NCBI GenBank assembly: GCA_949289305.1
Contig: CASENB010000026.1
Coordinates: 58,558 to 122,557 of the forward strand
Length of the DNA stretch: 64,000 bases
Direction: 5' to 3'
Origin: an uncultured Spirochaetales bacterium
Lineage (GTDB): Bacteria; Spirochaetota; Spirochaetia; Sphaerochaetales; Sphaerochaetaceae
In this document: in pieces, positions 9,200-17,347 of the stretch
Layout of the letters: every line of letters begins with the position of its first letter
Position numbering within the stretch: the stretch's first letter is position 1
Position numbers and translations under genes: made by a program
Notes under the pieces: generated by a model
What the model was told of the DNA's origin: nothing
What the model saw: only the letters and a program-made list of their open reading frames with translations
Database searches by the model: none

Positions 9200-10234
9200 A
9201 TGATAGATCCCCACGTTCATTTAAGAGACTGGAATCAGAAGGAAAAAGAGACGATTAGCCACGGTTTAAGCGTGGCTAAGCTATGTTCTATCAATTACCT
9301 TTTCGATATGCCGAATACGAATCCGCCTTTGATAAGCCGTGAAAACATCATCTGTCGTCTGACGCAAGGCACAGCCGAGGCAGCTAAAATCGGATCGAAA
9401 TACGCCGTTTATGCAGGGCTTACGAATGATGAAGATCAGATAAAAGAGATGGCTAGGGCATATAACGAACTGTTTCCGAATGTTGTTGGACTTAAGATGT
9501 TTTTATCACACAGCACCGGCAATATGGGAATTGTCGATATAGACGATCAAAGAAGGGTTGTTAAGACGCTTGTAAGGCTTGGTTTCAAAGGTGTTCTTGC
9601 CGTACATGCTGAAAAGGAGAGCCTTAATAAAGGTCAGCTTGAGAATAAAGATGACTTTAGATCGCACTCTTATGCGCGTCCTGCAATAAGTGAAATCGAA
9701 TCTGTGAAAGACATAATAGGAATTGTTAAGGACGAAGGCTTCAAAGGCCATCTGCACATATGCCATATATCTGTAAGAGAAGCTGTTGAAGAGGTTGTTA
9801 AGGCAAAAGAGGAAGGACTTTCAATCAGCATGGGCGCAACTGCGCATCACGCGCTTCTCTCAATTGAGGATGCAAAAGAGAAGGATCGCTTTTTAAAGAT
9901 GAATCCACCTCTCAGGACAAAAGATGATCAGCAGTTCATATATAACGCTTTGAAAAAAGGAATAATAGACAATGTTGAAAGCGATCATGCGCCTCATACC
10001 AGAGAGGATAAGTTAAATGGGGCTAGCGGAATTCCTGGCTTTGCAGGCACTCTGCTTCTCTACCATAGGCTGAAAGAGGACGGCTTGGATGAAGAAAGCC
10101 TTGAAAACCTCTTCGGTGGAAATGTTCTAAAAATCTTCTCTTTGAAAGATGAAAAAATAGAACTCCCTGTTTATTCCAAGGAGCTCTTTGATAAAATCAA
10201 CAACAGTTACGAAGTAAGAAGCTTTAGAGCTTAG
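9200..10234 (+). CDS. pyrC: Dihydroorotase
   Basis: 344 aa amidohydrolase starting immediately after the pyrDK stop. The metal-binding motif DPHVHLRDW sits at residues 3-11, HAEKES near 137, and the C-terminal ESDHAPHTREDK catalytic Asp region near 264. It cyclises carbamoyl-aspartate to dihydroorotate. It is shorter than most class I dihydroorotases (about 420 aa). It is last in the pyr operon; its stop overlaps the stop of the convergent outer-membrane gene by 4 bases, with no terminator visible between them. Confidence 0.9.
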   Translation: MIDPHVHLRDWNQKEKETISHGLSVAKLCSINYLFDMPNTNPPLISRENIICRLTQGTAEAAKIGSKYAVYAGLTNDEDQIKEMARAYNELFPNVVGLKMFLSHSTGNMGIVDIDDQRRVVKTLVRLGFKGVLAVHAEKESLNKGQLENKDDFRSHSYARPAISEIESVKDIIGIVKDEGFKGHLHICHISVREAVEEVVKAKEEGLSISMGATAHHALLSIEDAKEKDRFLKMNPPLRTKDDQQFIYNALKKGIIDNVESDHAPHTREDKLNGASGIPGFAGTLLLYHRLKEDGLDEESLENLFGGNVLKIFSLKDEKIELPVYSKELFDKINNSYEVRSFRA

Positions 10235-10743
10235 AACTTGTATCCGATTGCGAATTCAGGAAGTACTAGTCCCATATTGAAGTATCCTTCAACACTGTTT
10301 CCGAAGTCTAAGAAGTCAATGTTAAGAGCTGCTCCGAATCTGACGAACATTCCGTCCGCTCCTGCAAAATATGTTTGAAATAATGCTTTACAGTCTGCAC
10401 CTAAAGTAGCATTGCTTCCTTGAAAGTAAAAATGAGGTCCGACAGTTAGAACTAAATCCATGTTTCCAACAGGTGTTGTGTATGCATATCCTGCTGCAAC
10501 TGTAATTCCAGGCTGCTGCTGGTAGCCAAGGCGTACATACATTCCGCTTCCTCTGTCAAAATAGATATCGCTCTCGATTTCTACTGCAATTTCATACGGA
10601 AATGAAGTTTTTTGATCTTTTGATTCTATTCCAAATTCAAAAAAAGTAGAATTTACGTTTGCTGCGAGATCGACATCAACTGCCGCATATGCAGGAATTA
10701 CAAGCGCAAAAACTGTGATTAACAAAATGAGTGCTTTCTTCAT
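10231..10743 (-). CDS. Small outer-membrane beta-barrel protein, unknown function
   Basis: 170 aa from the ATG after GGAGGGTAATATC; a TTG further upstream lies on the RBS itself and is not the start. A signal peptide (residues 1-20, ending AYA) precedes alternating hydrophobic/polar strands and a C-terminus ending in YKF, typical of outer-membrane barrels with a terminal aromatic. No specific family is recognised. It lies 107 bases downstream of the YibE/F gene on the same strand. Its 3' end overlaps pyrC. Confidence 0.65.
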   Translation of the reverse strand: MKKALILLITVFALVIPAYAAVDVDLAANVNSTFFEFGIESKDQKTSFPYEIAVEIESDIYFDRGSGMYVRLGYQQQPGITVAAGYAYTTPVGNMDLVLTVGPHFYFQGSNATLGADCKALFQTYFAGADGMFVRFGAALNIDFLDFGNSVEGYFNMGLVLPEFAIGYKF

Positions 10744-10850
10744 GATATTACCCTCCAAAAAGTTACATTACCAATATTCATAATAGTTGTTATGCTATTT
10801 TTCAGCAATCTGAAAAGCCTTGCATAGATGGAAATATATTTTTTTTAAGC

Positions 10851-11969
10851 TTAGGATCTTTTGTATATGTATGTCGAAAAGAGGCAGGTTAGGGGAGTTA
10901 CAAGGATTAGCGACAGAGATCCAATGATGGTCTGAAGTATTTCGCTTGCAATGCTTTTGCTTGTAAGCACGTTTAATATCGGGGTGCTTTGCGCCATATA
11001 AACCATCATTACAGTTAAAAACGATCCCATGTATGCAAGAAGAAGTGTAGTGCACTGTGTGCCGACTCCTGCCCGTCCGACTTCCATTCCAGATCTGAAT
11101 AATTCCATTGATCCGATTGTTGGCGCATGCTCTTTTACTTCCCACATCGCCGCACTAACGTCGATTGAAAGATCCATTATCGCACCTCCTGCAGATAGAA
11201 CGACTACTGCAGAGAACAGCGAAGTAAGATCTAAATCCATAAAGCCTGAATAAAGAAGGCTCTCGCTCTGTTCAAGAACGGATCCATGTATGCCCAAGTA
11301 TGCTGTTGCGAAGATTGAAAGTGCTACGGTTATTAATATGGATGCAACAGATCCTAGAATTGCGGAAAGAGATCTTTTGTTGACGCCAGAAATAAGAAGC
11401 AGGGTGAATACCGTCATTATGATTAATACTGATGTTGAGACTAAAACAGGCGAGTGCCCTCTTAATGTGTTGGGAATTAAAACTTTCCAGATAAGAAGGA
11501 ATGCGAAGATGAAGGAGAGTACCGTTCTAAGACCTTTTAGACGTGAAAATAGAATTAAAGCGGCAACCAGCACCCCTGCAAGAATGAGTTCTTTGCTTAT
11601 TCTATAGTGGTCAATCATATTGATGAAAATGATGTTATTCTCATCGTCCATTTCAACAAGCGTCCATGCTTTTTCTCCAGCTCTGAACATCTTGTCTTCT
11701 TTTAGGCTTCCGGAGAGCATGTTTATAGCGTTCCCCTCATATCCCTTATGCTCTCCAGAGAGTATGCGTACAAGGCATCTCTGCTCTCCCTGTCTGAAGA
11801 GCCCTGTTTGAATTACGGTGCTGTCATCTGTTTCTAATACGAGGGCCTTTTCCCCTTTTGCATTGTAGTAGATGTCGCGTTCAAATCCTGTTGGAACGAA
11901 AATAAGAACAATTAAGGCTAGAGCGAAGATAAGTGTAAAAATAAGATCTTTATTTCTGGTTTTAATCAA
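10851..11969 (-). CDS. YibE/F family membrane protein
   Basis: 372 aa with an N-terminal TM (about 8-25), a soluble region of roughly 95 residues, then several TM segments. The late block GGAIMDLSIDVSAAMWEVKEH is characteristic of the YibE/F family, whose biochemical role is not established. A TTG start at 11969 is chosen because GGAGG lies 5 bases upstream; the more upstream TTG falls in the RBS. The RBS directly abuts the T tract of the phosphatase terminator, so the gene is probably expressed by read-through from the phosphatase transcript. Confidence 0.8.
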   Translation of the reverse strand: MIKTRNKDLIFTLIFALALIVLIFVPTGFERDIYYNAKGEKALVLETDDSTVIQTGLFRQGEQRCLVRILSGEHKGYEGNAINMLSGSLKEDKMFRAGEKAWTLVEMDDENNIIFINMIDHYRISKELILAGVLVAALILFSRLKGLRTVLSFIFAFLLIWKVLIPNTLRGHSPVLVSTSVLIIMTVFTLLLISGVNKRSLSAILGSVASILITVALSIFATAYLGIHGSVLEQSESLLYSGFMDLDLTSLFSAVVVLSAGGAIMDLSIDVSAAMWEVKEHAPTIGSMELFRSGMEVGRAGVGTQCTTLLLAYMGSFLTVMMVYMAQSTPILNVLTSKSIASEILQTIIGSLSLILVTPLTCLFSTYIYKRS

Positions 11970-11983
11970 AACATCCTCCAAAG

Positions 11984-12007
11984 AAAAAAGCGGGGTTGCC
12001 CCCGCCG
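11984..12007 (-). terminator. Terminator after the alkaline phosphatase gene
   Basis: Reading the minus strand, GCGGGG-GCAA-CCCCGC is a 6-bp GC stem followed by TTTTTTCTTT. The T tract is followed within two bases by GGAGG, the YibE/F RBS, so it may set partial read-through into that gene. Confidence 0.85.
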
Positions 12008-12027
12008 TGTATTATGGATTTTGAATC

Positions 12028-13503
12028 TTACTCTACGTCGGTAAGAGCCATAAGTCTCTTTGCAACTTCAGTGTTGTCATATGCTCCGCTGAAGAGTTCA
12101 GATCCTGCTCCGAATGCATATACAGGAACTGGAAGGCCAGTGTGTGCATAGCTTGTCCAGCCGATTCCCGCCTTGTTGTTTAGAATGTGGGTAAGCGTTA
12201 CGGAAATTGGGTTGTATCCTCCGTAAAGAAGGCTTTCCTCATATCCGTCAGTGTTTCCGTTCATTGCATCGTTATAAGCTTTTTCAAGCCTTCTGTACTC
12301 ATAATCGTCCATTGTTAATGCTGCAACATCTCCGCTCTTCCCAGGCGCTAGCAGTCCGAAGTTCTCTTCAACCATTGCAAGAAGTTCTTCAAATGTGAAC
12401 TCTCCGTCAGCCATCTCTGCGTTCACCATCTCATCGAATGCTACATAAGAGCACTTCTGGTTCTCAAGGATTGAGAATGCTGTGTTATATCCTGTCTGAG
12501 CGTAACCGATAGTCATACCGCCTGTCTCGTGGTCGCCTGTTACGATGATAAGTGTCTCATCTGGGTGGTTGAATGCGAACTCAAGCGCAACCTCTACAGC
12601 TTCATCAAGTGCAAGTGTGTCGTGGATGTTTGCAACAGCGTCGTTTGCGTGTCCTGCCCAGTCGATCTTTCCAGACTCGATCATGAAGAAGAATCCATTA
12701 TCATTATAAAGAACGTCGATTCCCTTCTTTACGAAGTCCTTGAGCTGAAGCTCGTCGTCTGTAGCATCGATTGCATACTTCATAGCGCCATCATCCTGAA
12801 GAACTGGGCTGATTGCATAAACTTTTCCAGAATTCTGATTCAAGCTGAGGATCTCATCTCTATCGCTTGTTACAAGATAGCCATTGTCTTCCATTACCTT
12901 GTAAAGGGATTCCTTTCCCTCTTCTTCAGCGCTTAGTAGAGAACCGCCTCCGAAGTAATCGAAATCGCTCTGAGCCATCTGAAGTCCGATCTCATAATAC
13001 TCGTTTCTAGATGCGATGTGCGCATAGTATGCAGCTGGAGTTGCATGGTTTAGAGTAACTGTTGAAACAACGCCGATTTTGAAATCTCTCTGATCTCTTA
13101 ATTTCTCTGCAATCGTAACTCCCGGAGTCATCTTATCTACACCCATTCCGATTACTCCGCTGTGTGTCTTATAACCTGAAGAAAGGCTTGTTGCCGTACT
13201 TGCGGAGTCTGGGCAGAAAGATGTTGAATCCTGCGTATACTGAAGTCCTACTACTGGAAATTGTGTGAACGTAAGCTTGTCCAGCTCAATTCTTCCAGGT
13301 TCATTAACTCCTCCGAAAACCTGTGCTGAGTTTGTCTGAGGGGATGACATGCCGTCTCCGATGAACATGAAGATGTATTTAGGGCTATCCTCGCTTGTCA
13401 GATCTAATACCGCCTCTTTCGTTTCTGTCGTTCCTTCAGCTGACAGGCTGAAGCAAAGCATAAGCGCGATTAAAAGAAGCAGTGCTTTTTTTGCAATTTT
13501 CAT
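12028..13503 (-). CDS. Alkaline phosphatase
   Basis: 491 aa with a signal peptide (residues 1-22, ending FSLSAEG). The metal site FIGDGMSS (Asp50) and the nucleophile block CPDSASTAT (Asp99-Ser100) mark the PhoA superfamily, as does ITGDHETGG with its metal-binding Asp and His near 318-324. It hydrolyses phosphomonoesters in the periplasm. The ATG at 13503 follows GGAGGAAGTT; a further-upstream start is not needed. It ends with a strong terminator, and the YibE/F gene follows. No Pho box was recognised upstream. Confidence 0.9.
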   Translation of the reverse strand: MKIAKKALLLLIALMLCFSLSAEGTTETKEAVLDLTSEDSPKYIFMFIGDGMSSPQTNSAQVFGGVNEPGRIELDKLTFTQFPVVGLQYTQDSTSFCPDSASTATSLSSGYKTHSGVIGMGVDKMTPGVTIAEKLRDQRDFKIGVVSTVTLNHATPAAYYAHIASRNEYYEIGLQMAQSDFDYFGGGSLLSAEEEGKESLYKVMEDNGYLVTSDRDEILSLNQNSGKVYAISPVLQDDGAMKYAIDATDDELQLKDFVKKGIDVLYNDNGFFFMIESGKIDWAGHANDAVANIHDTLALDEAVEVALEFAFNHPDETLIIVTGDHETGGMTIGYAQTGYNTAFSILENQKCSYVAFDEMVNAEMADGEFTFEELLAMVEENFGLLAPGKSGDVAALTMDDYEYRRLEKAYNDAMNGNTDGYEESLLYGGYNPISVTLTHILNNKAGIGWTSYAHTGLPVPVYAFGAGSELFSGAYDNTEVAKRLMALTDVE

Positions 13504-13824
13504 AACTTCCTCCAAAAATTTTAGTTACTGATGTGATGATAGTGCCGTATGGTTTTAATTTCCTTTCGTCTTTGAAAAATCGAGGTAAACAAAATATGCT
13601 TAAAAACAGGCTATCTTTAAAACTTCTTTAAAGGACTTTAAGGACTTGGAATTTTAACTTTTGATGTGGAAAAGAGATAACAATATGGGGACTTTTTGTT
13701 TTATTTCATAAATGTTAAAAGAATGTTGAGATAAAAAAACTGAAAAAAAGCTTTTTATTTTCCTCTATCCGTGATAGTATGCATATGGCTTTTAAAAGCT
13801 GATATTAAGCAATAGGAGAAGTAT
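13504..13824. other. Intergenic region between phosphatase and corA leader
   Basis: An AT-rich 321-base divergent region. It holds the phosphatase RBS at its left end and the RBS AGGAGA of the corA leader ORF at its right end (13814-13819). Runs such as GAATGTTGAGATAAAAAAAC and GTGATAGTATGCATAT could hold promoter elements, but no convincing paired -35/-10 set was found on either strand. No ORF or stable hairpin was found in the middle. Confidence 0.4.
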
Positions 13825-13890
13825 ATGGACGACGGTAGTTATCCTTTACCTAGAAAAGAGAACTATTTTAATTTCGCCGTCAGTGCTTGA
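13825..13890 (+). CDS. Putative MgtL-style leader peptide upstream of corA (21 codons)
   Basis: A complete small ORF with AGGAGA five bases before ATG. The peptide starts with two acidic residues (MDDG), continues SYPLPRKE and ends FAVSA before TGA. The acidic N-terminus followed by PLPR recalls Salmonella MgtL, whose Asp/Glu- and Pro-rich translation reports low Mg2+. It ends 35 bases before the corA ATG, and its codons contain both the GACGG and CCGTC arms of the leader RNA hairpins. The coding status rests on RBS, position and motif; homology is not proven. Confidence 0.6.
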   Translation: MDDGSYPLPRKENYFNFAVSA

Positions 13891-13925
13891 TATTTCTTCA
13901 TGCCTGACGGAGTGTGGGGCATGAA
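13831..13925 (+). promoter_or_regulatory. Alternative hairpins in the corA leader RNA
   Basis: The segment CCGTCAG (13877-13883) can pair upstream through GACGG (13831-13835) with CCGTC, or downstream with CTGACGG (13904-13910), extended by GC/GC across a bulged T. The two pairings are mutually exclusive. The downstream hairpin ends 15 bases before the corA ATG and includes part of the GGAG. There is no T run, so control of translation initiation or Rho access is more likely than intrinsic termination. The switching model is inferred. Confidence 0.5.
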
Positions 13926-14942
13926 ATGATAGTAAAAAGAACAGATTTAACAGCTAATCAGAATTATACTTGGGTCGATTGTAGAAACATAGACCGCGAT
14001 GATATCTCGGTTTTGACAGAAGAGTACATGATAAGTTCCGAAACTCTTGCAGATATCATGGACCAGGATGAACAGGCAAGAATCGAGAAAGATGATGACA
14101 GGATTATTATTATCTGCCGTCTTCCAAGCGATGAAGAGGATGAAGACAACCCTCTTGTGAGAACATGCATTCCTCTTGGCATAGTTCTTTTCCAAAATAC
14201 GGTAGTGACGATTACGAAAGAGGACAGCGTCGTAATAGAAGATCTTGCAAAACGAAGGGTTAGGTCATGCCCGGTAGAAACGAAAGAAGGTCTTGTCATA
14301 TCTATTCTTGGACGAGCTGCCCTCGTATACATCAGACTGCTGAAATACATTAACAGGCAAAAGGATCTTGTTGAAGAGCAGCTCCAGAAGTCCATCATGA
14401 ATTACGAACTCATACAACTGCTTCAAATACAGAAATCTTTAGTTTACTTCACAACGAGTTTAGCTGGAAATGAAATCCTTCTTGAAAAGCTTCAGAAAAC
14501 TCCTTTCTTTAAGTTGAACAGCGAAGATGAAGAGGAATTTCTTGAAGATGCGATAACTGATAACAAACAGGCTATTCAGATGGCTAACATCTATTCTGAT
14601 ATCCTTACGGGAACTATGGATGCATTTGCTTCTGTTATAAGCAACAACATGAACATCATCATGAAACGTCTTACAGTCATATCGCTTTCTATGGTTTTTC
14701 CTACATTCATTACAGGCTTTTTCGGAATGAATATGAATATTCCGGGAATGGATTGGAACTTTGCATGGCTTGTTGTTGCAGGAGTGTGCCTCATACTTGC
14801 CTTGCTTGTTTCATACGTAGTGAGCGATAAGAGAAATAAGTTGCTTCTCAAGGGATCTGAGCAGAAGCGGAAGAAAAGCCCCGCAGAAAAGAAATACTTA
14901 GAGCGCAAGAGACAGGTGTTAAAAGGGGATGAAAAAGATTAA
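13926..14942 (+). CDS. corA: CorA family Mg2+ / divalent cation channel
   Basis: 338 aa with a long acidic cytoplasmic N-terminal domain, a helical stalk and two C-terminal TM segments (about 251-272 and 279-300). The GMN signature (GMNMNIPG) is at residues 267-269. The C-terminal tail is strongly basic, as in CorA. ATG 13926 is preferred, with GGGG six bases upstream; a GTG at 13914 is in frame but overlaps the leader hairpin. It is expected to import Mg2+ across the inner membrane. The upstream leader ORF and hairpins suggest Mg2+-responsive control. A terminator follows. Confidence 0.9.
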   Translation: MIVKRTDLTANQNYTWVDCRNIDRDDISVLTEEYMISSETLADIMDQDEQARIEKDDDRIIIICRLPSDEEDEDNPLVRTCIPLGIVLFQNTVVTITKEDSVVIEDLAKRRVRSCPVETKEGLVISILGRAALVYIRLLKYINRQKDLVEEQLQKSIMNYELIQLLQIQKSLVYFTTSLAGNEILLEKLQKTPFFKLNSEDEEEFLEDAITDNKQAIQMANIYSDILTGTMDAFASVISNNMNIIMKRLTVISLSMVFPTFITGFFGMNMNIPGMDWNFAWLVVAGVCLILALLVSYVVSDKRNKLLLKGSEQKRKKSPAEKKYLERKRQVLKGDEKD

Positions 14943-14947
14943 ATAAG

Positions 14948-14976
14948 AAGGAGCGGTTTTAGCCGTTCCTTTTTTT
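14948..14976 (+). terminator. Terminator after corA
   Basis: AGGAGCGG-TTTTAG-CCGTTCCT forms a 7-bp stem with one G-T pair, followed by a run of T. It lies 6 bases after the corA stop. Confidence 0.85.
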
Positions 14977-15094
14977 AGAAAAATAGGTTTAAAAGAAAGG
15001 TATTGAAGAAGGCGGCTGCAAAAATAGCATTGGTTTTACAACCACAAAATTCTAAAGAGTATTCTTAGATCTCCGAGCTGCGCACGGCTGAATT

Positions 15095-15120
15095 AAAAAA
15101 CCTGCCTCTTTGAAGGCAGG
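15095..15120 (-). terminator. Terminator after glnS
   Basis: On the minus strand CCTGCCTT-CAAA-GAGGCAGG is followed by TTTTTT. It lies 7 bases after the glnS stop. Confidence 0.88.
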
Positions 15121-15127
15121 TTGATGT

Positions 15128-16822
15128 TCATAATCCCATTTTGGCTTTTTGCTTAGCCCATGAGTCTTTTAATGTGCATGTTCTGTTAAATACCATGTGA
15201 TCTTCTCTGCTGTCTTTATTGTCTACGCAGTAGTAGCCGTTTCTGATGAACTGCAGATAGTCTCCGACTTTAGCTTTCTTAGCCTCTTCCTCGACATATG
15301 CGTTCTCAATTACCACCAGAGAATCTGGATTAAGATCATCCAAGTAGTTTCCTGTTGCCTCTCCAGGATTTTCAGCTTTAAAGAGCTTGTCATATTGTCT
15401 GACCTCTGCTTTAACAGCATGATCTCTTGAAACCCAATGGCTCGTGCCTTTTACTTTTCTTCCGTCCGGAGTGCTTCCGCCTTTGCTTTCTGGATCGTAT
15501 GTAGCGTGAACTGCGATAATGTTGCCGTTTTCATCCTTGTCTACGCTTGTTGCCTTTACATAGTAAGCATGCTTTAGTCTGATTTCATTTCCAATGTATA
15601 GGCGATGGTAGCCTTTTACAGGATTTTCCATGAAATCTTCTCTTTCAATATAGATGTATTTGGAGAATGCAACTTTGTGGCTTGTCTTTACCTCTGCTTC
15701 AGGATTGTCCTCTGCATCAAAGTACTCGCACTTTCCCTCTTCATAGTTATCTATGATAAGAAGCAGCGGATCTAGTACTGCCATAAGACGTTTTGCCCTC
15801 TTATTGAGATCTTCTCTTACGCAGAATTCCATGAGCGCATAGTCTACAACGCCTTCTACTTTTGCAACCCCTACACGGGCTACAAAATCCTTCATGCTCT
15901 CAGGGGAGTATCCTCTTCTCCTTACTCCTGAGATTGTCGGCATTCTTGGGTCATCCCATCCTGATACGAAATGATTGTTTACTAGGTATAAAAGCTTTCT
16001 CTTGCTCATCAGCAGGTAGTTGATGTTGAGCCTTGCAAACTCATACTGATGGGGTGTGTGTTCGATTCCATCGATACTTGTCGCCCAATCGTATGCAGGG
16101 CGGTGATCTTCAAATTCGAGGGTGCAAATACTATGAGTAATCCCCTCGATCGCATCGCTAATCGGATGAGTGAAGTCATACATAGGGTAGATGCACCACT
16201 TGTCTCCAGTGCGAGGATGCGTTGCATATTTGATTCTATATAGTGCAGGATCCCTTAAGTTTATATTAGGGCTTGCCATATCGATCTTTGCCCTGAGAGT
16301 GAAAGATCCTTCCGGATGCTTTCCTTCCTTCATCTCTTCAAAAAGCCTTAGATTTTCTTCAATAGATCTATCCCTGTCAGGACTGTTCTTTCCAGGCTCT
16401 GTAAGAGTTCCCCTGTACTCTTTCATCTCTTCCGCGCTCAATGAGTCCACGTATGCCTTTCCTTCTTTTATAAGGTTTACTGCGATCTGGTAGAGTTTAT
16501 CGTAATAATCGGATGCGTAATATTCGTGCTTGCCCCAGTCAAAGCCTAGCCATTTAATGTCCTCTTTAATTGATTCGATGTACTCTGTCTCTTCCTTTTC
16601 AGGGTTGGTATCATCTAGGCGCAAATGGCAGCGTCCTCCGTACTTCTGAGCCAGGCCGAAGTTGATACAGATGCTTTTGATGTGTCCGATATGCAAATAA
16701 CCATTTGGCTCTGGGGGGAATCTTGTTACGATTTCGCCGTTCGGAACTCTGTTGTTATTAAGATCGTCTTCTATGATCTTTTCAAGGAAATTAAGCGGTT
16801 TTTCCACTTTTACTTCTTCCAT
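15128..16822 (-). CDS. glnS: Glutaminyl-tRNA synthetase
   Basis: 564 aa class I synthetase. The HIGH motif appears in PNGYLHIGHIKSICINFGL, and LMSKRK carries the KMSKS-like loop. The GlnRS-type block GWDDPRMPTISGVRRRGYSPES and the C-terminal anticodon-binding barrels are present. It charges tRNA-Gln directly, so the organism may not need GatCAB for glutamine. ATG 16822 follows AGGAGGACAT; ten further in-frame upstream codons lack an RBS. It appears to be a single-gene unit with its own terminator. Confidence 0.95.
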   Translation of the reverse strand: MEEVKVEKPLNFLEKIIEDDLNNNRVPNGEIVTRFPPEPNGYLHIGHIKSICINFGLAQKYGGRCHLRLDDTNPEKEETEYIESIKEDIKWLGFDWGKHEYYASDYYDKLYQIAVNLIKEGKAYVDSLSAEEMKEYRGTLTEPGKNSPDRDRSIEENLRLFEEMKEGKHPEGSFTLRAKIDMASPNINLRDPALYRIKYATHPRTGDKWCIYPMYDFTHPISDAIEGITHSICTLEFEDHRPAYDWATSIDGIEHTPHQYEFARLNINYLLMSKRKLLYLVNNHFVSGWDDPRMPTISGVRRRGYSPESMKDFVARVGVAKVEGVVDYALMEFCVREDLNKRAKRLMAVLDPLLLIIDNYEEGKCEYFDAEDNPEAEVKTSHKVAFSKYIYIEREDFMENPVKGYHRLYIGNEIRLKHAYYVKATSVDKDENGNIIAVHATYDPESKGGSTPDGRKVKGTSHWVSRDHAVKAEVRQYDKLFKAENPGEATGNYLDDLNPDSLVVIENAYVEEEAKKAKVGDYLQFIRNGYYCVDNKDSREDHMVFNRTCTLKDSWAKQKAKMGL

Positions 16823-16894
16823 ATGTCCTCCTATTTGGCTTTCAAAGGCCAATTTAGAATCTTTAAGAAGAAGATATCACAAAGGGCTTTGGTT

Positions 16895-17296
16895 TTAATA
16901 GAGTTCTAAGAGTATTTCTTCATCGGTTTTTTCTATAAGAAATCCGAAGGACGCAGAAGAGAAGAATGCGGGATTTTCTATTTTAAGATCATCGTTGAAT
17001 GTAATTATGCTTCCATCTTTTTTCACAGTAAGAGTGTCGAAGGTATTAAATTTCACAGTTGCAGATAAAGAGAACATCTTTATATCGGCAGATTCTTTGT
17101 TAAATATTATTCTGTCTTCTTTTGTATGAAGCATTAAGAAAGATACGATATCGTTATGTTTTATTAGTTTCAACTCGCCGCTCTCTTCTAACGTATAAAG
17201 TACGGCAGTTCTTTCCTTTACATGGAATTTCAGGCTGTGCGCCCTTACTTTTACAGACTCTGGCTTATTGATCCAATCGACTTTTTTTATCTGCAT
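16895..17296 (-). CDS. Hypothetical protein, 133 aa
   Basis: No signal peptide or membrane segment is visible. The protein is beta-rich, with alternating charged and hydrophobic residues (LKFHVKERTAVLYT, IIFNKESADIKMF). The opening VDWINKPESVKV loosely resembles the start of DUF1349-like proteins, but the rest does not clearly fit. The RBS is weak (GGA close to ATG). It is divergent from the PfkB-like gene across a 51-base gap that contains an inverted repeat. Codon use looks like that of its neighbours. Confidence 0.55.
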   Translation of the reverse strand: MQIKKVDWINKPESVKVRAHSLKFHVKERTAVLYTLEESGELKLIKHNDIVSFLMLHTKEDRIIFNKESADIKMFSLSATVKFNTFDTLTVKKDGSIITFNDDLKIENPAFFSSASFGFLIEKTDEEILLELY

Positions 17297-17306
17297 AATC
17301 CGAATT

Positions 17307-17338
17307 CTAGCTTGCTTGATAGCCTTAATTCAAGCTAG
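17307..17338. repeat. Inverted repeat in the divergent spacer
   Basis: CTAGCTTG at 17307-17314 and CAAGCTAG at 17331-17338 form a perfect 8-bp inverted repeat with a 16-base spacer, midway between two divergent genes. It could be an operator or a short RNA hairpin; nothing else supports either. Confidence 0.4.
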
Positions 17339-17347
17339 GATAGCATT

